Shown: positions 21,961 through 32,731 of the stretch, in pieces | Position numbering within the stretch: the first letter of the stretch is position 1 | How the letters are laid out: the number at the start of each line of letters is the position of its first letter | Source of the DNA: Cerioporus squamosus | Lineage: Eukaryota; Basidiomycota; Agaricomycetes; Polyporales; Polyporaceae | NCBI GenBank assembly: GCA_022592435.1 | Contig: JABYQS010000031.1 | Location: forward strand, 1-64,000 | Direction: 5' to 3' | Length of the DNA: 64,000 nucleotides | Position numbers and translations under genes: made by a program | Notes under the pieces: model-generated | The model's input: the letters and a program-made list of their open reading frames with translations, nothing else | Databases searched by the model: none | What the model was told of the DNA's origin: nothing

Positions 21961-23343
21961 ATGTCGTCTGTGCGTCCTTTGTTTTTTCGATTGGCTGAGA
22001 CGAGTGCTGACTGAGTAGTCGATGACGCATAGGTTAACGTTCCATATCTTGTTCCCGCAGAACGAGCTTTGTCCATCCCAATCATCTCTGACGCTATCTT
22101 CTCGTTCTGTACTCCCATGACCATCCTCAGGTTGCAACGGGTATGCAGAAACACGGCCCGTGCCGTGCAGGACTACATTCCCCGAGCATTCAACGTCCGT
22201 CGTGTGTTGCAGCGGTTCTTTCCGAACGTGCTGGCGTTCAGAACTCTTCAGGCACGCACCGGCACCCTCATCTCGGGATCGGTGGCCCTACAATTCTTTA
22301 ACCGCGAACTATACCCTGGTTCTGACCTCGATCTATACGTACACATGCGTCATAGGAGGGAGGTCGGACGCTGGCTAATGGGGCACGGCTATCGTTTCGA
22401 GCCAGCACCTCATCAGGCCTCCGACTTCGATGCAGCGGCTTCTGAAGCTCTCTCAGGTCTGGCAGTGGCACCGTACGGCATGCCCGGTATAGCCGCGGTC
22501 ATGAACTTCACACGATGCACCAATATCGCCTCCGACATATCGAGAGACGGTTCCCTAGGGAAGTTGAAAGTACAACTAATTGTGGCAAGGAAGACGCCCA
22601 TGGAGGTAATCTTGGGTTTCCATTCGAGTAAGCCCTCGTTCCAGAGATACTTTCGACCTACGCTGATGACCACGCGACAGCTTGTGTAATGAACGTCATC
22701 AGCTTCGAAAATGCGTACTGTTTATTTCCCCGAGCGACATTGGAAGAGCGTTTATCGCTCCTTAGTTCCTCCAGCGCGGGGCGTTCGACACGCCGGCGGG
22801 AGAGCGTCGCGAAATACGTCGCCCGAGGCTTCACCGTCATGGAGCGGATCCCGGTCACGAATGTTCGTCTTCCCAATCTCCTTCCCCTGGGGTGGCGATG
22901 GATTGACGACAGCGCGTCATGGGTGATTCCTCTGGACGTCGCCGGTGTAGCCCCTCCAGTCTCCGCAAACAAGCGAAGTCCACCCCTTCTGCACGATCCG
23001 GTCGTCGTTTGCAACTGGGAGGTACGTTATACGCCACTTCGAGGGGCAGTCATGCATTTCGTTGTCGCGAAGTCGGAGCTGCTCCGTTATCGATACCTCA
23101 TCGGTGACCCCGATTTGGCTGGCAAGTTCGAGAGATATTTCGCTGCAAAGCTCGTAGAAGAACGATATAAGAAGAAGGCAGAGTTGGACGTGTGGCAATT
23201 GTACGTCGATTATCACGAAGTTCACTGTATATCCAGACTAACACCCGTGCAGTCATGACAGTGCTCTACCTGAGCTGTTTCGCAGTTTCCTGGCACAACT
23301 GGCTCAGCGGAAATTGAGTTGTATGAGGAGCATCGCAGACTAG
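21961..23343 (+). CDS. F-box-like plus nucleotidyltransferase-like protein, intact
   Basis: Exons 21961-22003, 22061-22627, 22681-23200 and 23253-23343 give 406 residues; the last intron has an ideal GACTAAC branch. Residues about 18-65 resemble an F-box (IISDAIFSFCTPMTILRLQRVC). At about 87-105 stands the nucleotidyltransferase signature: Gly-Ser in LISGSVALQFF, then Asp103-Leu-Asp105 in GSDLDLYVH. It is followed by HRREVGRWL and a motif FPRATLEERLSLL after the third intron, then GWRWIDD. F-box proteins bring substrates to SCF ubiquitin ligases. A nucleotidyltransferase fold transfers NMP groups, but I know no described protein joining the two, so both roles are inference. A paralog starts at 63046. 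The first exon-exon junction is the least certain. Confidence 0.75.
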
Positions 23344-23440
23344 ACAGAGTTCGAAACATGGCATGTTTGTAGCTCAGACTGATGATACTTTGTTGCTCCT
23401 ACCAACGACAACTTGCGCGGTGTGAGAGTCAGCGGCTGCG

Positions 23441-24823
23441 ATGAGTGATGTGGAACTGGTCGAAGGAGGTTTGCATTCGCTTGACGGGCCTGTCTGGGCA
23501 CTGCGTCTGCCATATGATATCAAAAAGACATCTAAGGCGCGTCCTTGTGTCATTTGCTGTGCGGTGTAGTGGCCAGAACATGTCCTTCATCGTATCACGG
23601 CATCCTGCATGTCGCTGGTACGGAAATCCCACATGGTAGTGCTGATTTTACGGCCAGGGCGATTATGCCGTCTCATGAAGTTGCGTTGCGCGGACTTGAG
23701 GAGGAGGAAGTTACGCATCAGTGACGTGTCCTTCCGTGAAATGAGGGTAACTGCTGCTCCCTCGAGGATGAACCAGGGCTCTTCGTTTCATCCTTGCGGC
23801 CTGTCGCTACATCGCTACCGGAGAGGCCTTCGAAGTCCATGACCGAGCTTATCCGAGTCGGTCTTGTTCTGGCTGCTATCGTGTCCGTTGCGTTGCGCCG
23901 AAGCTGACCCTTCTCCTTGGTAGCAGCTGCACGCGCTGCGTCAGTTGCTCCCCGTTAAGACTAAGACACAATCGTCACGGCCCATCGACTACCGGAGGCC
24001 GAGACCATGACCATGACCGCCAGCTTCGCGAACCCTTACCTCCACCTGAGCTCCAACCGGAGTCAGCGAGCTCCTCGGCATCAAGACGAGGTCACAGCAC
24101 TCGTGGTGTGATCGGCGCAGATGGCACGCGATGACGCGCAACCATCAGGTACATTATCCTCAGGTTCCTTACTACGAATTCTACTATCCAGACGGGCACT
24201 CGACCATGGCGCTGACGTCGACGATCGCCCTGCTCCCCGACGTTTCCTGAGGCCACTGTGGGACCGCCTGTCGAAGGATATGTCGAGCACATTGCAGTCC
24301 GGTTCGCGTCCCAGGAGAAGGCGCAGGGCGGCATGGCGGCCAGAGAGAAGATAGGGGCCGAGCGATGTTCATCGATATCATTAACATGGCATAAGTATCG
24401 TGAAACGTACGTATATCGAGAGAGACTCTGACTAGCTTCAGAGCCAGTTGTTGATGCCACTCTCAGACGTGCGCAACTTGGGTATCGGAGAAGCTGTCTG
24501 CTTCATTAGGAGCCTGAGACTTCTAACAGATGATGTCTGTGAGCATCTGGGGGAGCCGCGTCTCAGAATTACTGACCTCCTCGGGGATGAGATAACGGCA
24601 GCCTGCCGAGCAAGGATTCGTTGACTTCTAAGCCAACATCATATCAGATCTGCGCTTGCATGATCAGGAACGCGAGTACCTTCTCATAGTTAGGATGCTA
24701 CCATCGCATCCACGAGTGGCGCGGCCCCGACGTGACAGAGTGCGTTCGTTGGCGGTCGCAATGTTGGCTGCGGGAGACCTCGTGCTCGTTTCGCTCAACT
24801 CTATGAGTATCCGCGCGAAGTAA
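23441..24823 (+). pseudogene. Frame-broken multi-exon gene, unknown function
   Basis: Coding-like blocks follow one another on this strand but in changing frames. MSDVELVEGGLHSLDGPVWA starts at 23441, an H/P/S-rich linker lies near 23980-24110 and VPYYEFYYPDGHSTMALTS near 24170. Then come EGYVEHIAVRFASQEK near 24275, DVRNLGIGEAVCFIRSLRLL near 24470 and HDQEREYLLIVRMLPSHP near 24665, ending at TAA 24821-24823. At least two single-base breaks (about 24130 and 24250) have no splice explanation, and two candidate introns are under 30 nt. No domain is recognised. Confidence 0.4.
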
Positions 24824-25442
24824 AGGACTTCGGCGCACACTCCGCTCTCCAGTCGAGCGCCGATGGAAGGACTCGTATCCTGGTTATCTATGAGCAAAGG
24901 TCGACAGCGCCAGAGCAATGCCGCACTCACCGAAGACGACACGGCGCATATGCAATCGCTTTGGTGGCCAGAAGGAGGCTGTAAAGAAGCGTCCAAAGAG
25001 CCATTCGGAGCGACGCCATAGTTCTGCTCAATAGAGTCGCTGACCCAGTCATCATTAGAGTCTGGTAATAAGATCATGCCGCAACAGATGAACATGACCT
25101 CACTTGTCGTTGCTGTCGGAGTCTGGATACATCAACTCACAGGCTAAGAGAGCCCTGAATTCTGGTGTCGGTCGGTCGTCTAAAGCGGCTGACGGAAGTG
25201 GTGCGGTTTGGGAAGCAGCGGATCGATATCTCTTCGGTTCGATAGAGCCGGCGCCGCTGGTCAAAAAAGTCGGGCCGGACTGCGACTCGTGAGTCAGCAA
25301 CTCCTGGGTGGTTGAGGTCAGTTCCGACTCAAGGTTCGGCGGACAGTCTTTGGCTTACCATTACTGGAGGGCTGACAGCCACCGAGGTGCAGCAGGAATG
25401 ACGCTCTGCAAAGTCGCTTGAGGGAGCCGGATAGGTCGTCAT
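24664..25442 (-). CDS. Four-exon gene, unknown function
   Basis: Exons 25442-25359, 25303-25141, 25061-24931 and 24879-24664 are joined by GTAAGC, GTGAGT and GTGAGT donors and good acceptors (branch AACTGACCTC in the first). Phase is consistent to a stop, giving 197 residues. The protein is mostly polar with a helical segment GVCAEVLYFARILIELSE near residue 140. It has no recognised domain. Its 3' exon overlaps the 3' end of the frame-broken plus-strand gene by about 160 bp, so one of the two ends may be wrong. Confidence 0.6.
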
Positions 25443-25832
25443 AGCTAGAGTAAGAAGGAAGGGACTTCGGGCGAACGATCGGTCAATCGCAGCCAGACGA
25501 TTCCAATATATAGTTACGGCCGAGTGTCCCCTCCGACAAACCCACAAAGCAAGATTGCCATGAGCCCCGTCGGATGTGAAGTGCGCCTGCTACTTAGTGG
25601 CGTGTGAAAGGGAGGACTAGTACTGGAGGAGGGCGATCGGAGTGATCATGAGATCGTCAATTGCAAACCAATATCGGAACCGGAACCTCATCAAGAAGGT
25701 GGGTGGCACCAGGATGCATATGGGGCGAGGGAATCCGAAAAAGCTTGCGGGTCAGCGATGACGTTGCAAGGGTGGCAACATTCTGAGTGGAACGCGCTCG
25801 AGCTCGTGTTCGAGATCGAAAGCGGCCGCGGT
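25443..25832. other. Intergenic
   Basis: Upstream region of the preceding minus-strand gene; nothing else recognised. Confidence 0.4.
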
Positions 25833-26296
25833 ACTGCAGGACGGACTCGACTCCGTGGCGAGTGGCACAACTGTACGCGGGTGGCGGGCGTGAGACGAGG
25901 CGTGCGCGTATGGGAGCTGGAGAAAGCGCGAAGATGGAGAAGACACGATCGAGTTGCCAACGAGGGCAGGTGGAAGGCAGCTGACGATCCGGCGGAGCGG
26001 TATGCAGTATGCAGGGCAAGAAAGGAAGCCGAGGTTAGCAAGTCGTCGATCGCGAGGCAGTGCAGACGTATAGGGCAAGTCGAACTGCGAGCCGCGGGGG
26101 TCGGTCCGAGGCGGGAGGCTGTGCAGCTTTGTCAGCGGCGGGCCGGGCCCGGGGCGCGAGACGAGGCACTGCGCCCGACGCGCGCGCCCAATCTCCACGC
26201 TCTGCTCGTCGTGTCCGCCGCTATCCTGTCGCTGCCTCCCATCCACTATGGACAACCCAAGCCTCCACTTCCTCCTCGTCGGCATTGCAAGGCGTG
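25833..26296 (+). repeat. Dispersed repeat R1, copy 4 (inverted, truncated)
   Basis: Reverse complement of the part of copy 1 between about 325 and 788. It starts at the ACTGCAGGACGGAC edge and ends abruptly after GGCATTGCAAGGCGTG, so it lacks the CAGATGAGCC end. Confidence 0.85.
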
Positions 26297-26407
26297 GGCA
26301 GGTGGACGACAGCTAACGATCCGGCCGAGCGGTATGCAGGTACGTAAGAAGGGAAGCCGAGGTTAGCAAGTTGTCGATGGTGAGGTAGTGCAGACGTATA
26401 AGGCAAG
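26295..26407 (+). repeat. Degenerate second R1 fragment abutting copy 4
   Basis: Matches, with about 15-20 percent change, an inner part of copy 4 (25965-26080): GGGCAGGTGGACGACAGCTAACGATCCGG against GGGCAGGTGGAAGGCAGCTGACGATCCGG, ending at CAGACGTATAAGGCAAG. The join at the broken end of copy 4 suggests nested insertion or unequal exchange between R1 copies of different age. Confidence 0.75.
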
Positions 26408-26558
26408 AGCTCGAGGTCACACCTCTGAGGAGCCATATGCATTACGAACTTCCGAAGGTACCGATTGGGAATGTCAGAGCTTAGTCGCAACTCAATCGAG
26501 TACCAAACCCACAACACTTGACTTTTTGGGATCGCACAACAAGGTCCATGGTCGTACA

Positions 26559-26567
26559 TATATATAA
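26559..26567 (+). promoter_or_regulatory. TATA box of the RING gene
   Basis: TATATATAA 114 bp before the ATG at 26681. Confidence 0.45.
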
Positions 26568-26680
26568 GGGTTCGTCAAGTGTCAGCTTCTGCCCGCGTAT
26601 GACCGGCAGAATTATGTGTCATACTGCTAGCACCCGAATGTCGGACGGTGAGAGTGTAGTAATCCTCTCCTACTCTCCAG

Positions 26681-27597
26681 ATGGAGACGGCCCCTGCCGT
26701 CGACATCTCGGCAGATACTCAGATGCCGTCTACACGGCCTCTGTTGTGTCTGGGCGGCATCATGTCGTACGTCACAGCTCGTGCAAAAGCTGACTTCGGC
26801 GCCGCTGTAGAGTCGCCCCCGCAGAACGCGAACTTGTACCGCGCGGAGTGCCCTATTTGCTACGTCCAAATACTTCAGACTGCCCCACCGAATTCATTTG
26901 TTGCTGTTCAGTGCGGTGTGTTGACTGGCGGACGATGATCGTCCGACTATATTGAATGCTTTCCCCTGCAGGTCACCTCTTCTGCTCGGGTTGTCTTGCC
27001 ACTCACCGGCTCTCGGCATCAACATGTCCGCTTTGTCGAGCCGCTATTACTACTCTTTTTCCGGTCAAAACTAGATCAGCGAACCGCATTAGACCCAGCC
27101 TGACAATAGAGGCGCAGTCCGCACTGGCAGACCTCGTGCGACTCATGGGTCAATTGATGACCATAACTGCAGACAACTGCGAGGAGCTGATGAGAAGGAG
27201 AGTTTGCGTTATGATCGGTTCTTTCCGTTCTGATCCTCAGCAGTTGGTAGCAGGGTCCTGCGTTTCATCGCTAGCGTAGAACAGGGCGGCCACGCGGTTC
27301 CGCCAGAGGTAAGATAGTCGTCTGCGCGACTCAGCCTGCCACTTCTGAGCATCGCCATTCGGTATGAAGCTTGAACAATTGTTCACTGCCATATCGGAGG
27401 GTTGTCGAGTTCTGCAAGAGAACAAGACGATCTCTTCCGAGCTTTCCCGCTGGAATCAAAGAGTAGTCCGCGAGGAACGCCTTGCTATGTATGTACAATT
27501 CACAAGATCGACATGTCTGAGGCGTCTGGCGCAACTAGAGCGGGACAGGAACGAAGTCTTACTGGAACAGGAAACCGATCACGCAGGCGGGAACTAG
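26681..27597 (+). CDS. RING-finger protein, probable E3 ubiquitin ligase
   Basis: Exons 26681-26915 and 26972-27279 (GTGTGT...CCCTGCAG, phase 1) give a C3HC4 RING: CPIC at about residue 55, then CGHLFCSGC and CPLCRAAI. RING domains hold two zinc ions and recruit an E2 enzyme. The frame stops at 27277-27279 (181 codons), but a helical coiled-coil frame at 27364-27597 (MKLEQLFTAISEGCRVL) looks like the rest of the same protein. Signals at 27256 and 27322 suggest one or two introns in between, but I could not make the phases agree, so the C-terminal part is tentative. RING plus coiled coil is a common fungal arrangement. Confidence 0.75.
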
Positions 27598-27813
27598 CTT
27601 TAACGGTCTAGCGTCGCGTAGCAGCACGTAGCATGTAGCGGTTGAAATTGCCATCCAGAGCAATTGCCCGCATTGTGCCATCTACGCATGTACTTTTACC
27701 GGAGAATATTCGATGAATGCGTTACGCGACCTCGCTTATTTGATGATTGCACGCACAGTATAAAAGTGCAGTGCGTGCCCGCTCGGACAACTATCGACGC
27801 CCCTCTGGTTGAG

Positions 27814-30086
27814 ATGCCCACCTCCCCCTTTCCCGAGTCTTTCTTCTCCAATCTGCGCGAAGCTTGTAGACGGGGCAGCGTAGCGCCATTCCTAACTACC
27901 CACCTCAATCTCCCAGGTCAGCAGGCTCAACCTAACGACTAACCTGTGAACTTGAGTGCTAAGCTCTGTGATGCATAGATCTCACTACACACCGTGGACT
28001 GAGGAAAGCTTACTCCAGATTCGACCAGATACACCGGGATCTGTATTTTCTCCATGCAGAGGGAATAAGAAGGAACGACACGCAGCTCTTGGCCGGTGTG
28101 CTGAGTATCCTTATCAGAATGTGCGCGGATGCTATCCTGAAGGAGAAACTAATCGAGCGAGGTAATCAGGTCTATACTAGCCGTAACGTGACGACTACTC
28201 ACACATATACATGGTACAGGGCTCATTGATCAAATCCTGGATCTCCTGGATCACGAGCTCACCCGGTGCATGGGACTACGGATCCTCCTCTTCTTCACGC
28301 ACGACGGCTGCCGGACTCAAGGTGTCGTCTTGGAGAACATAGCACGGCGTAGCCGCCGCCTATCACAGATACTGCAAGGCCACCCGAACGACCCTAGCGT
28401 CACCGAGTTGGGGGTGGTAGTGATGGCTCATTCCGCCCGTTTTTTGATATCTCGGGCTTCCGAATCCGAAGACCTAGAAGAATGTCTGCTCGAGATGGAC
28501 CTGAACGAGATAATGGACACCATGAAACTCGTCCTGCGCAGGGCCAACCCATCCAAATCTTTACTCACGCATGCTCTGATGACAATAATAACACCGGTGC
28601 AATACATCCCACAGCAGTGCCGGAGTGACGTCTCGCTCAACACGCTCCTGGTCGCGTTGCTACGTGCTCAAGACCTAAGCACTCGAGCGACTGCATTGGA
28701 GGGTATCCTCAATATCTGCCGAATCGACTCTGACGCAGACAAGCACGACGTGAACTTGGAACACCTCGCCTCATCGCTAAACCACACGGGTTCTCCTCCT
28801 CCGTTTCTCGGAGACATGACTCCACAGGATTATGCACGCTGGCTGGAGCAATCAGAGAGTTTATTCCTTTACCGCTCGTCCGCTGAATATATCACCGCGA
28901 TGTCTCAGGCAGCCATCACCAGGACTTGTCTTTGCTTGGACGGTCAATCGCAGACATCGTACAGCGCTCCCCATCCGTTGTCGAGGGCAGCTGGCCGCAA
29001 CTTGAACAGGACGTAAACCACCATGCACATAGGCGGTTACCCTTCTCTCGCTGGTCCGACACTCTTCCGGAATGTGCCAAAGAGTTACGGCGCTCTGGTG
29101 CGCGAGCTGACCGAGAAGCGGCCGACATACTGGACATGAAATACCTGATGCTACGTGACCAGGCGGAAGAGGCGGTTACCCTTGCAAAGCAGATGATTGC
29201 TCGGGACCCAAACCACGTGTACGCGCATTATGTGGTGAGCCTGTGCGGAGACATGGCGGAAGGACTACAGGCAGCCACGCAGGGACTCCAATGCCCCCAA
29301 GTAACCCCCTTCCTGCGCAAACAGTTGCTATGGCGCGCGGTGGAATCCGGAGCATGGCAAGGTCTCGAACACATCATGACAGCGGACGAGGAGGACGAAG
29401 AAGAGCAAGATAAGGGTGCTGCACTCCTCCATGCTGCATGGTGTAATGCGAAGACATTCCTAACGGAGGCCGCGCCGGATGCTCATTTACGCTTGGTGAT
29501 GCTCGGATGGACCTTACTTCTCACATTTGTCCTACGGGGTCCAGAGCTGAGCGACGATCTCAACGAAATCGAAGTAAGCTCAGTACCTTCACGTCAACTG
29601 TCCCATTGCTGACTTATAACATAGTCAATTCGCAGTGATATCGACACAGCAACGGCAGTGATGACGTTCTTCGGTCACGCTGTGGGCCAGACACAGCTAC
29701 ACAAAGCCGGCGACCATATCCTCCACTACCACGACCAGAGTCTACGAGAATGGAGATCACTTATCAAATCATGCAACGATCTCCACGCGCGTACCATGTG
29801 TTCAGGCGGAGGCATTGAGCAACTAACCTTCACTCCGGCCATAACGGAGGAAGACCCGGTGCCAGATGTGTATCTGGAGATGCAACGATGCTCGTGGTGT
29901 CGAGCACCCAGTGCAGCGCTCAAGAAATGCAAAGGTTGTGGGGAAGTAAGGCAAGTCGAGATGCGAAGATACAACTGACGAAGATCCTGACCACATATAT
30001 ATAGGTACTGCGACGTCAAGTGTCAAAGGCCCGACTGGCCGACACACAGACAGAGCTGTCGCGGGCGGCGAACAACAAATGTATGA
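27814..30086 (+). CDS. MYND-type zinc-finger protein, one frame break
   Basis: Exons 27814-27916, 27979-28161, 28220-29573, 29625-29950 and 30005-30086; about 682 residues. Most of the protein is alpha-helical (armadillo/TPR-like). It includes GRSIADIVQRSPSVV and ILDMKYLMLRDQAEEAV, which I know from a family of polypore MYND proteins. The C-terminus is a MYND finger: CSWCRAPSAALKKCKGCGE, then YCDVKCQRPDWPTHRQSC. The last intron is a GC-AG intron with donor GCAAGT; using it restores VRYC across the finger. MYND fingers bind proline-rich partner peptides. Exon 3 changes frame by one base at about 28920-28925 without splice signals, so as written the protein would stop early. Confidence 0.8.
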
Positions 30087-30225
30087 CCATGAGGTGGAGC
30101 CGAAGATTTAACCCGGCTGGAAGAATAGGAGACAATAGGTAGAGGAGGCCGGACAGGACCATGTACACGACAATGGATGACGTACTGATATGTGCTCCGA
30201 GCGGCGAATTCCCCCGGGCCCATCG

Positions 30226-30906
30226 ATGCCAGACTTAGGTGGTCCAGATGGGGAGGTGTTCGAAAGGCATGGTGGCGGCGCCACGGCTGCCCTGATGGCA
30301 GCGATAAGTAGGGGAAAAGCGAACGGACTTTAGCGATATCGCCATTGAGCTCATGAGGGATTGCCGTCGAGGAAGGGTGTCTCCCGAGCGAACTCGAATG
30401 ACCGGCCTAAGAGGAAAGACAATGTGCATGTACGTAACAGGTGATCTGGAGAATGTTCGCGTCAGCACCATGATCCGATCGCAAAAGAGCAAAGCAGATA
30501 CAGTACAGCTTCAACACGGTTTCGCGCCACAAAGGAACTACTTCTCTCTTGCACCTTCTCTGACGCCGGAATGAGAACGTCGACGGTCCTGAGTGATAGT
30601 CGACTGTTCATACCGACCGTGGATGATGCGTGCCTGCACGATGGCGGCGCTGTGGCGGACTCGGAGAGCAAGAGACCTAGAGGAGGAGGAGTAAGTACTC
30701 TGGAGCTCGGGGCTAGCATGAGAAGCAGTGCAGCCAGATTTCTACATAGAAGCAACAGGCCTCGAACGGGCCTCTTGGACATCAGCAATAAGTATATGTA
30801 TCAATTTAAATCGGCTTCCTCGCACGACGGGCCGTGGCGCCAGCTGGTTCGGGTCCGGGACAGCCTTATAACAGGACCTGAACTGGTCTCCTGGTTCAGG
30901 TCCTAG
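30226..30906 (+). pseudogene. Frame-broken gene cut by a MITE
   Basis: The ATG at 30226 opens MPDLGGPDGEVFERHGGGAT. The reading moves by one base near 30335 to DFSDIAIELMRDCRRGRVSP and continues to a TGA near 30572. There the next frame continues as RTSTVLSDSRLFIPTVDDAC, with a GTAAGT donor at 30691 and CATAG acceptor at 30750. The last exon is interrupted at 30823 by the 279-bp MITE. No coding continuation is recognised beyond it. The function is unknown. Confidence 0.45.
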
Positions 30907-31101
30907 TTACAAGGCTATTCAGGTCGGGACTCCCGGCCAAGCCCAGTAAGTACTAAATAATTACTGTGTCTTTCGGAGTTTGAACACAACCATATCGGGC
31001 GCTAGGGACCTGAACTAGCCTTGTAACCAGGACCTGAACCGTTCAGGTCCTGTTATAAGGCTGTCCCGGACCCGAACCAGCTGGCGCCACGGCCCGTCGT
31101 G
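30823..31101. mobile_element. MITE with perfect 61-bp terminal inverted repeats and 3-bp target duplication
   Basis: 30823-30883 is the exact reverse complement of 31041-31101, starting CACGACGGGCCGTGGCGCCA; imperfect pairing extends to about 100 bp per arm. The flanks are TCG at 30820-30822 and TCG at 31102-31104. The 10-mer GGACCTGAAC occurs exactly five times in either orientation (30874, 30894, 31006, 31030, 31041) with a near copy at 30917. Ends beginning CAC with a 3-bp duplication and clustered subterminal repeats resemble CACTA-type elements; that assignment is inference. No transposase is encoded. Confidence 0.88.
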
Positions 31102-31104
31102 TCG

Positions 31105-32462
31105 CGTCTATAACTGAGGCTCTCGGATCGGACTCCGACTAGTACTATCTATAGGATCGGAGCACTTAAGCCCCTGGTCCGTGGGTAGTGATCAGGTAGG
31201 TGACAACGCGCCGTTTGCAACATAGTCCGTTTGGGATCGATGTGCTATGAGTCTGCAAGGAATGTGGATACTAGTTGGAAAACTCAGTGACACTGACGGT
31301 CGCAAACGCGTCGGACCAGTATGTCAGCGCTAGTAAGTTGGCTTCATGCACGGGCGACCACTGCCACGTGGTCCCCGCCAGAACTCGAAAACCTATCTCC
31401 TCCTGGTGGGCGAGCTGGAGCGCTGATAGTTGCGTCTCTCCTCCTCCTCCTCCTCCTCCTCCTCCTCCTCCTCCTTCCCGTCCTCCCCACCGCCCCCCTT
31501 GCTCCTTGACTCGGAGCGCACATTTGCCAACACTACGTCGCGTCCACCGCATATGCATGTTGCGTTCAACGTCGATGCTCGCCCGCCGTCCTTCTCTTCC
31601 CTCCTCGCCAGAAGCAATTCCGTTGCATCTCCTGAGCCAACATCCGTCGCGTGGTATTCAAGACTCTAACATTTGATGCTTCCCCATTGCCAGCCTGGTG
31701 AGCATTGTGATCATGATCGTGTTCGACATACTGTACCACACACTGTCTGCCAAGGATACTTTGTACAGTAGCAGTTGCAGATCGAAGTTGTCGAACCCGG
31801 ACAATTGGCCGTAACTCGTACAAGGCGCGGTGTCGAGGGAACCGCCGTTTGAGGAACCGCCGTTTGACGTCATTCCGGTGAGTCGAGACCCTTCTCACCT
31901 TCTTTGCTTTTGATTCGAGCTAGCTTGTGGTGATGCAGATGAATGCATCCATGTTATGAAGACGACCGAGCTCGTTCGTAACATCAAACGCATGGTCCGG
32001 AGCCTACGCCTGTTATCGCGTTAGCCGCACACACGGGTACGTATCTTCTCAGAATCTGTATTTTCCAGTACGCATTGATTATTGTGGTATGCAGGGATCG
32101 TGACCGCCAGAGGTGTTTGCAGGCCGGTATGGACGAACAATGATTTCCGCCAAGAAGCTCGCTGGCGAGCGGAAGATAGCTATGGCGCGTAGCCGGCAAC
32201 TACGATCGACGTTCCCCATGCAGAGCACACCTGCGTGAGTCCCGGTGATTTTGATACACCCCAATACACCTCATAATTGTTGCCTATCAGGACTGCTACC
32301 CAAGTAAAACGGCGCAGCCATTGCGTAGTCATATGTTGGGTGCACAAGCGAACTCCTTGAAAGCATTCGCTCTGCGGTATATCGGCAGGTGGATGCGCTT
32401 ACATACGTGCAATCCACCTTTCGAATCATGTGGCTCTCCCCGAGCTTTGCATCGCGCGCCTT
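31105..32462. other. Region with CTC microsatellite, no supported gene
   Basis: A (CTC)n tract of about 38 bp lies at 31438-31475 and produces poly-Pro, poly-Ser and poly-Glu shadows in different frames. Nothing else is convincing. Confidence 0.5.
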
Positions 32463-32731
32463 GGAGACGCAGCAGCGTGGGTGCGCGCAGGCGTATGGCG
32501 GTTCCTGAAGGCGTTGGCGGCGATGACGACGTTTGTGCGCACTAGGGCGCGAAGCACGAGGAAGAGGTAGACGCTCGGATCACGGAGGGCTGGGACGTGC
32601 CTAAAGGCCAGTTGGTTTTCGTTGCGCCATCGGACCCGCAGACGGACAAGGAGAAGAGCACGATGTGGCGAAGTGCTGTGAGTGCTATGAAGGCGAGGAG
32701 GCGGAGCGGCTGCGGACGGGCGGACCTCCAG
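32463..32731 (+). pseudogene. Gene fragment with one frame break
   Basis: GDAAAWVRAGVWRFLKALAA starts at 32463 and reaches FVRTRAR near 32550. The continuation KHEEEVDARITEGWDVPKGQ is in the next frame and ends at ADLQ before a GTTAGT donor at 32732. The two halves read as one helical, charged protein, so a single-base loss near 32552 is likely. Blocks further down to about 33620, with Ser/Thr/Pro-rich frames, may be its remainder, but I could not build them. Confidence 0.4.

Noticed and set aside
31271..31676. Poly-Pro, poly-Ser and poly-Glu open frames
   Set aside because: All are products of the CTC microsatellite at 31438-31475 read in different frames.
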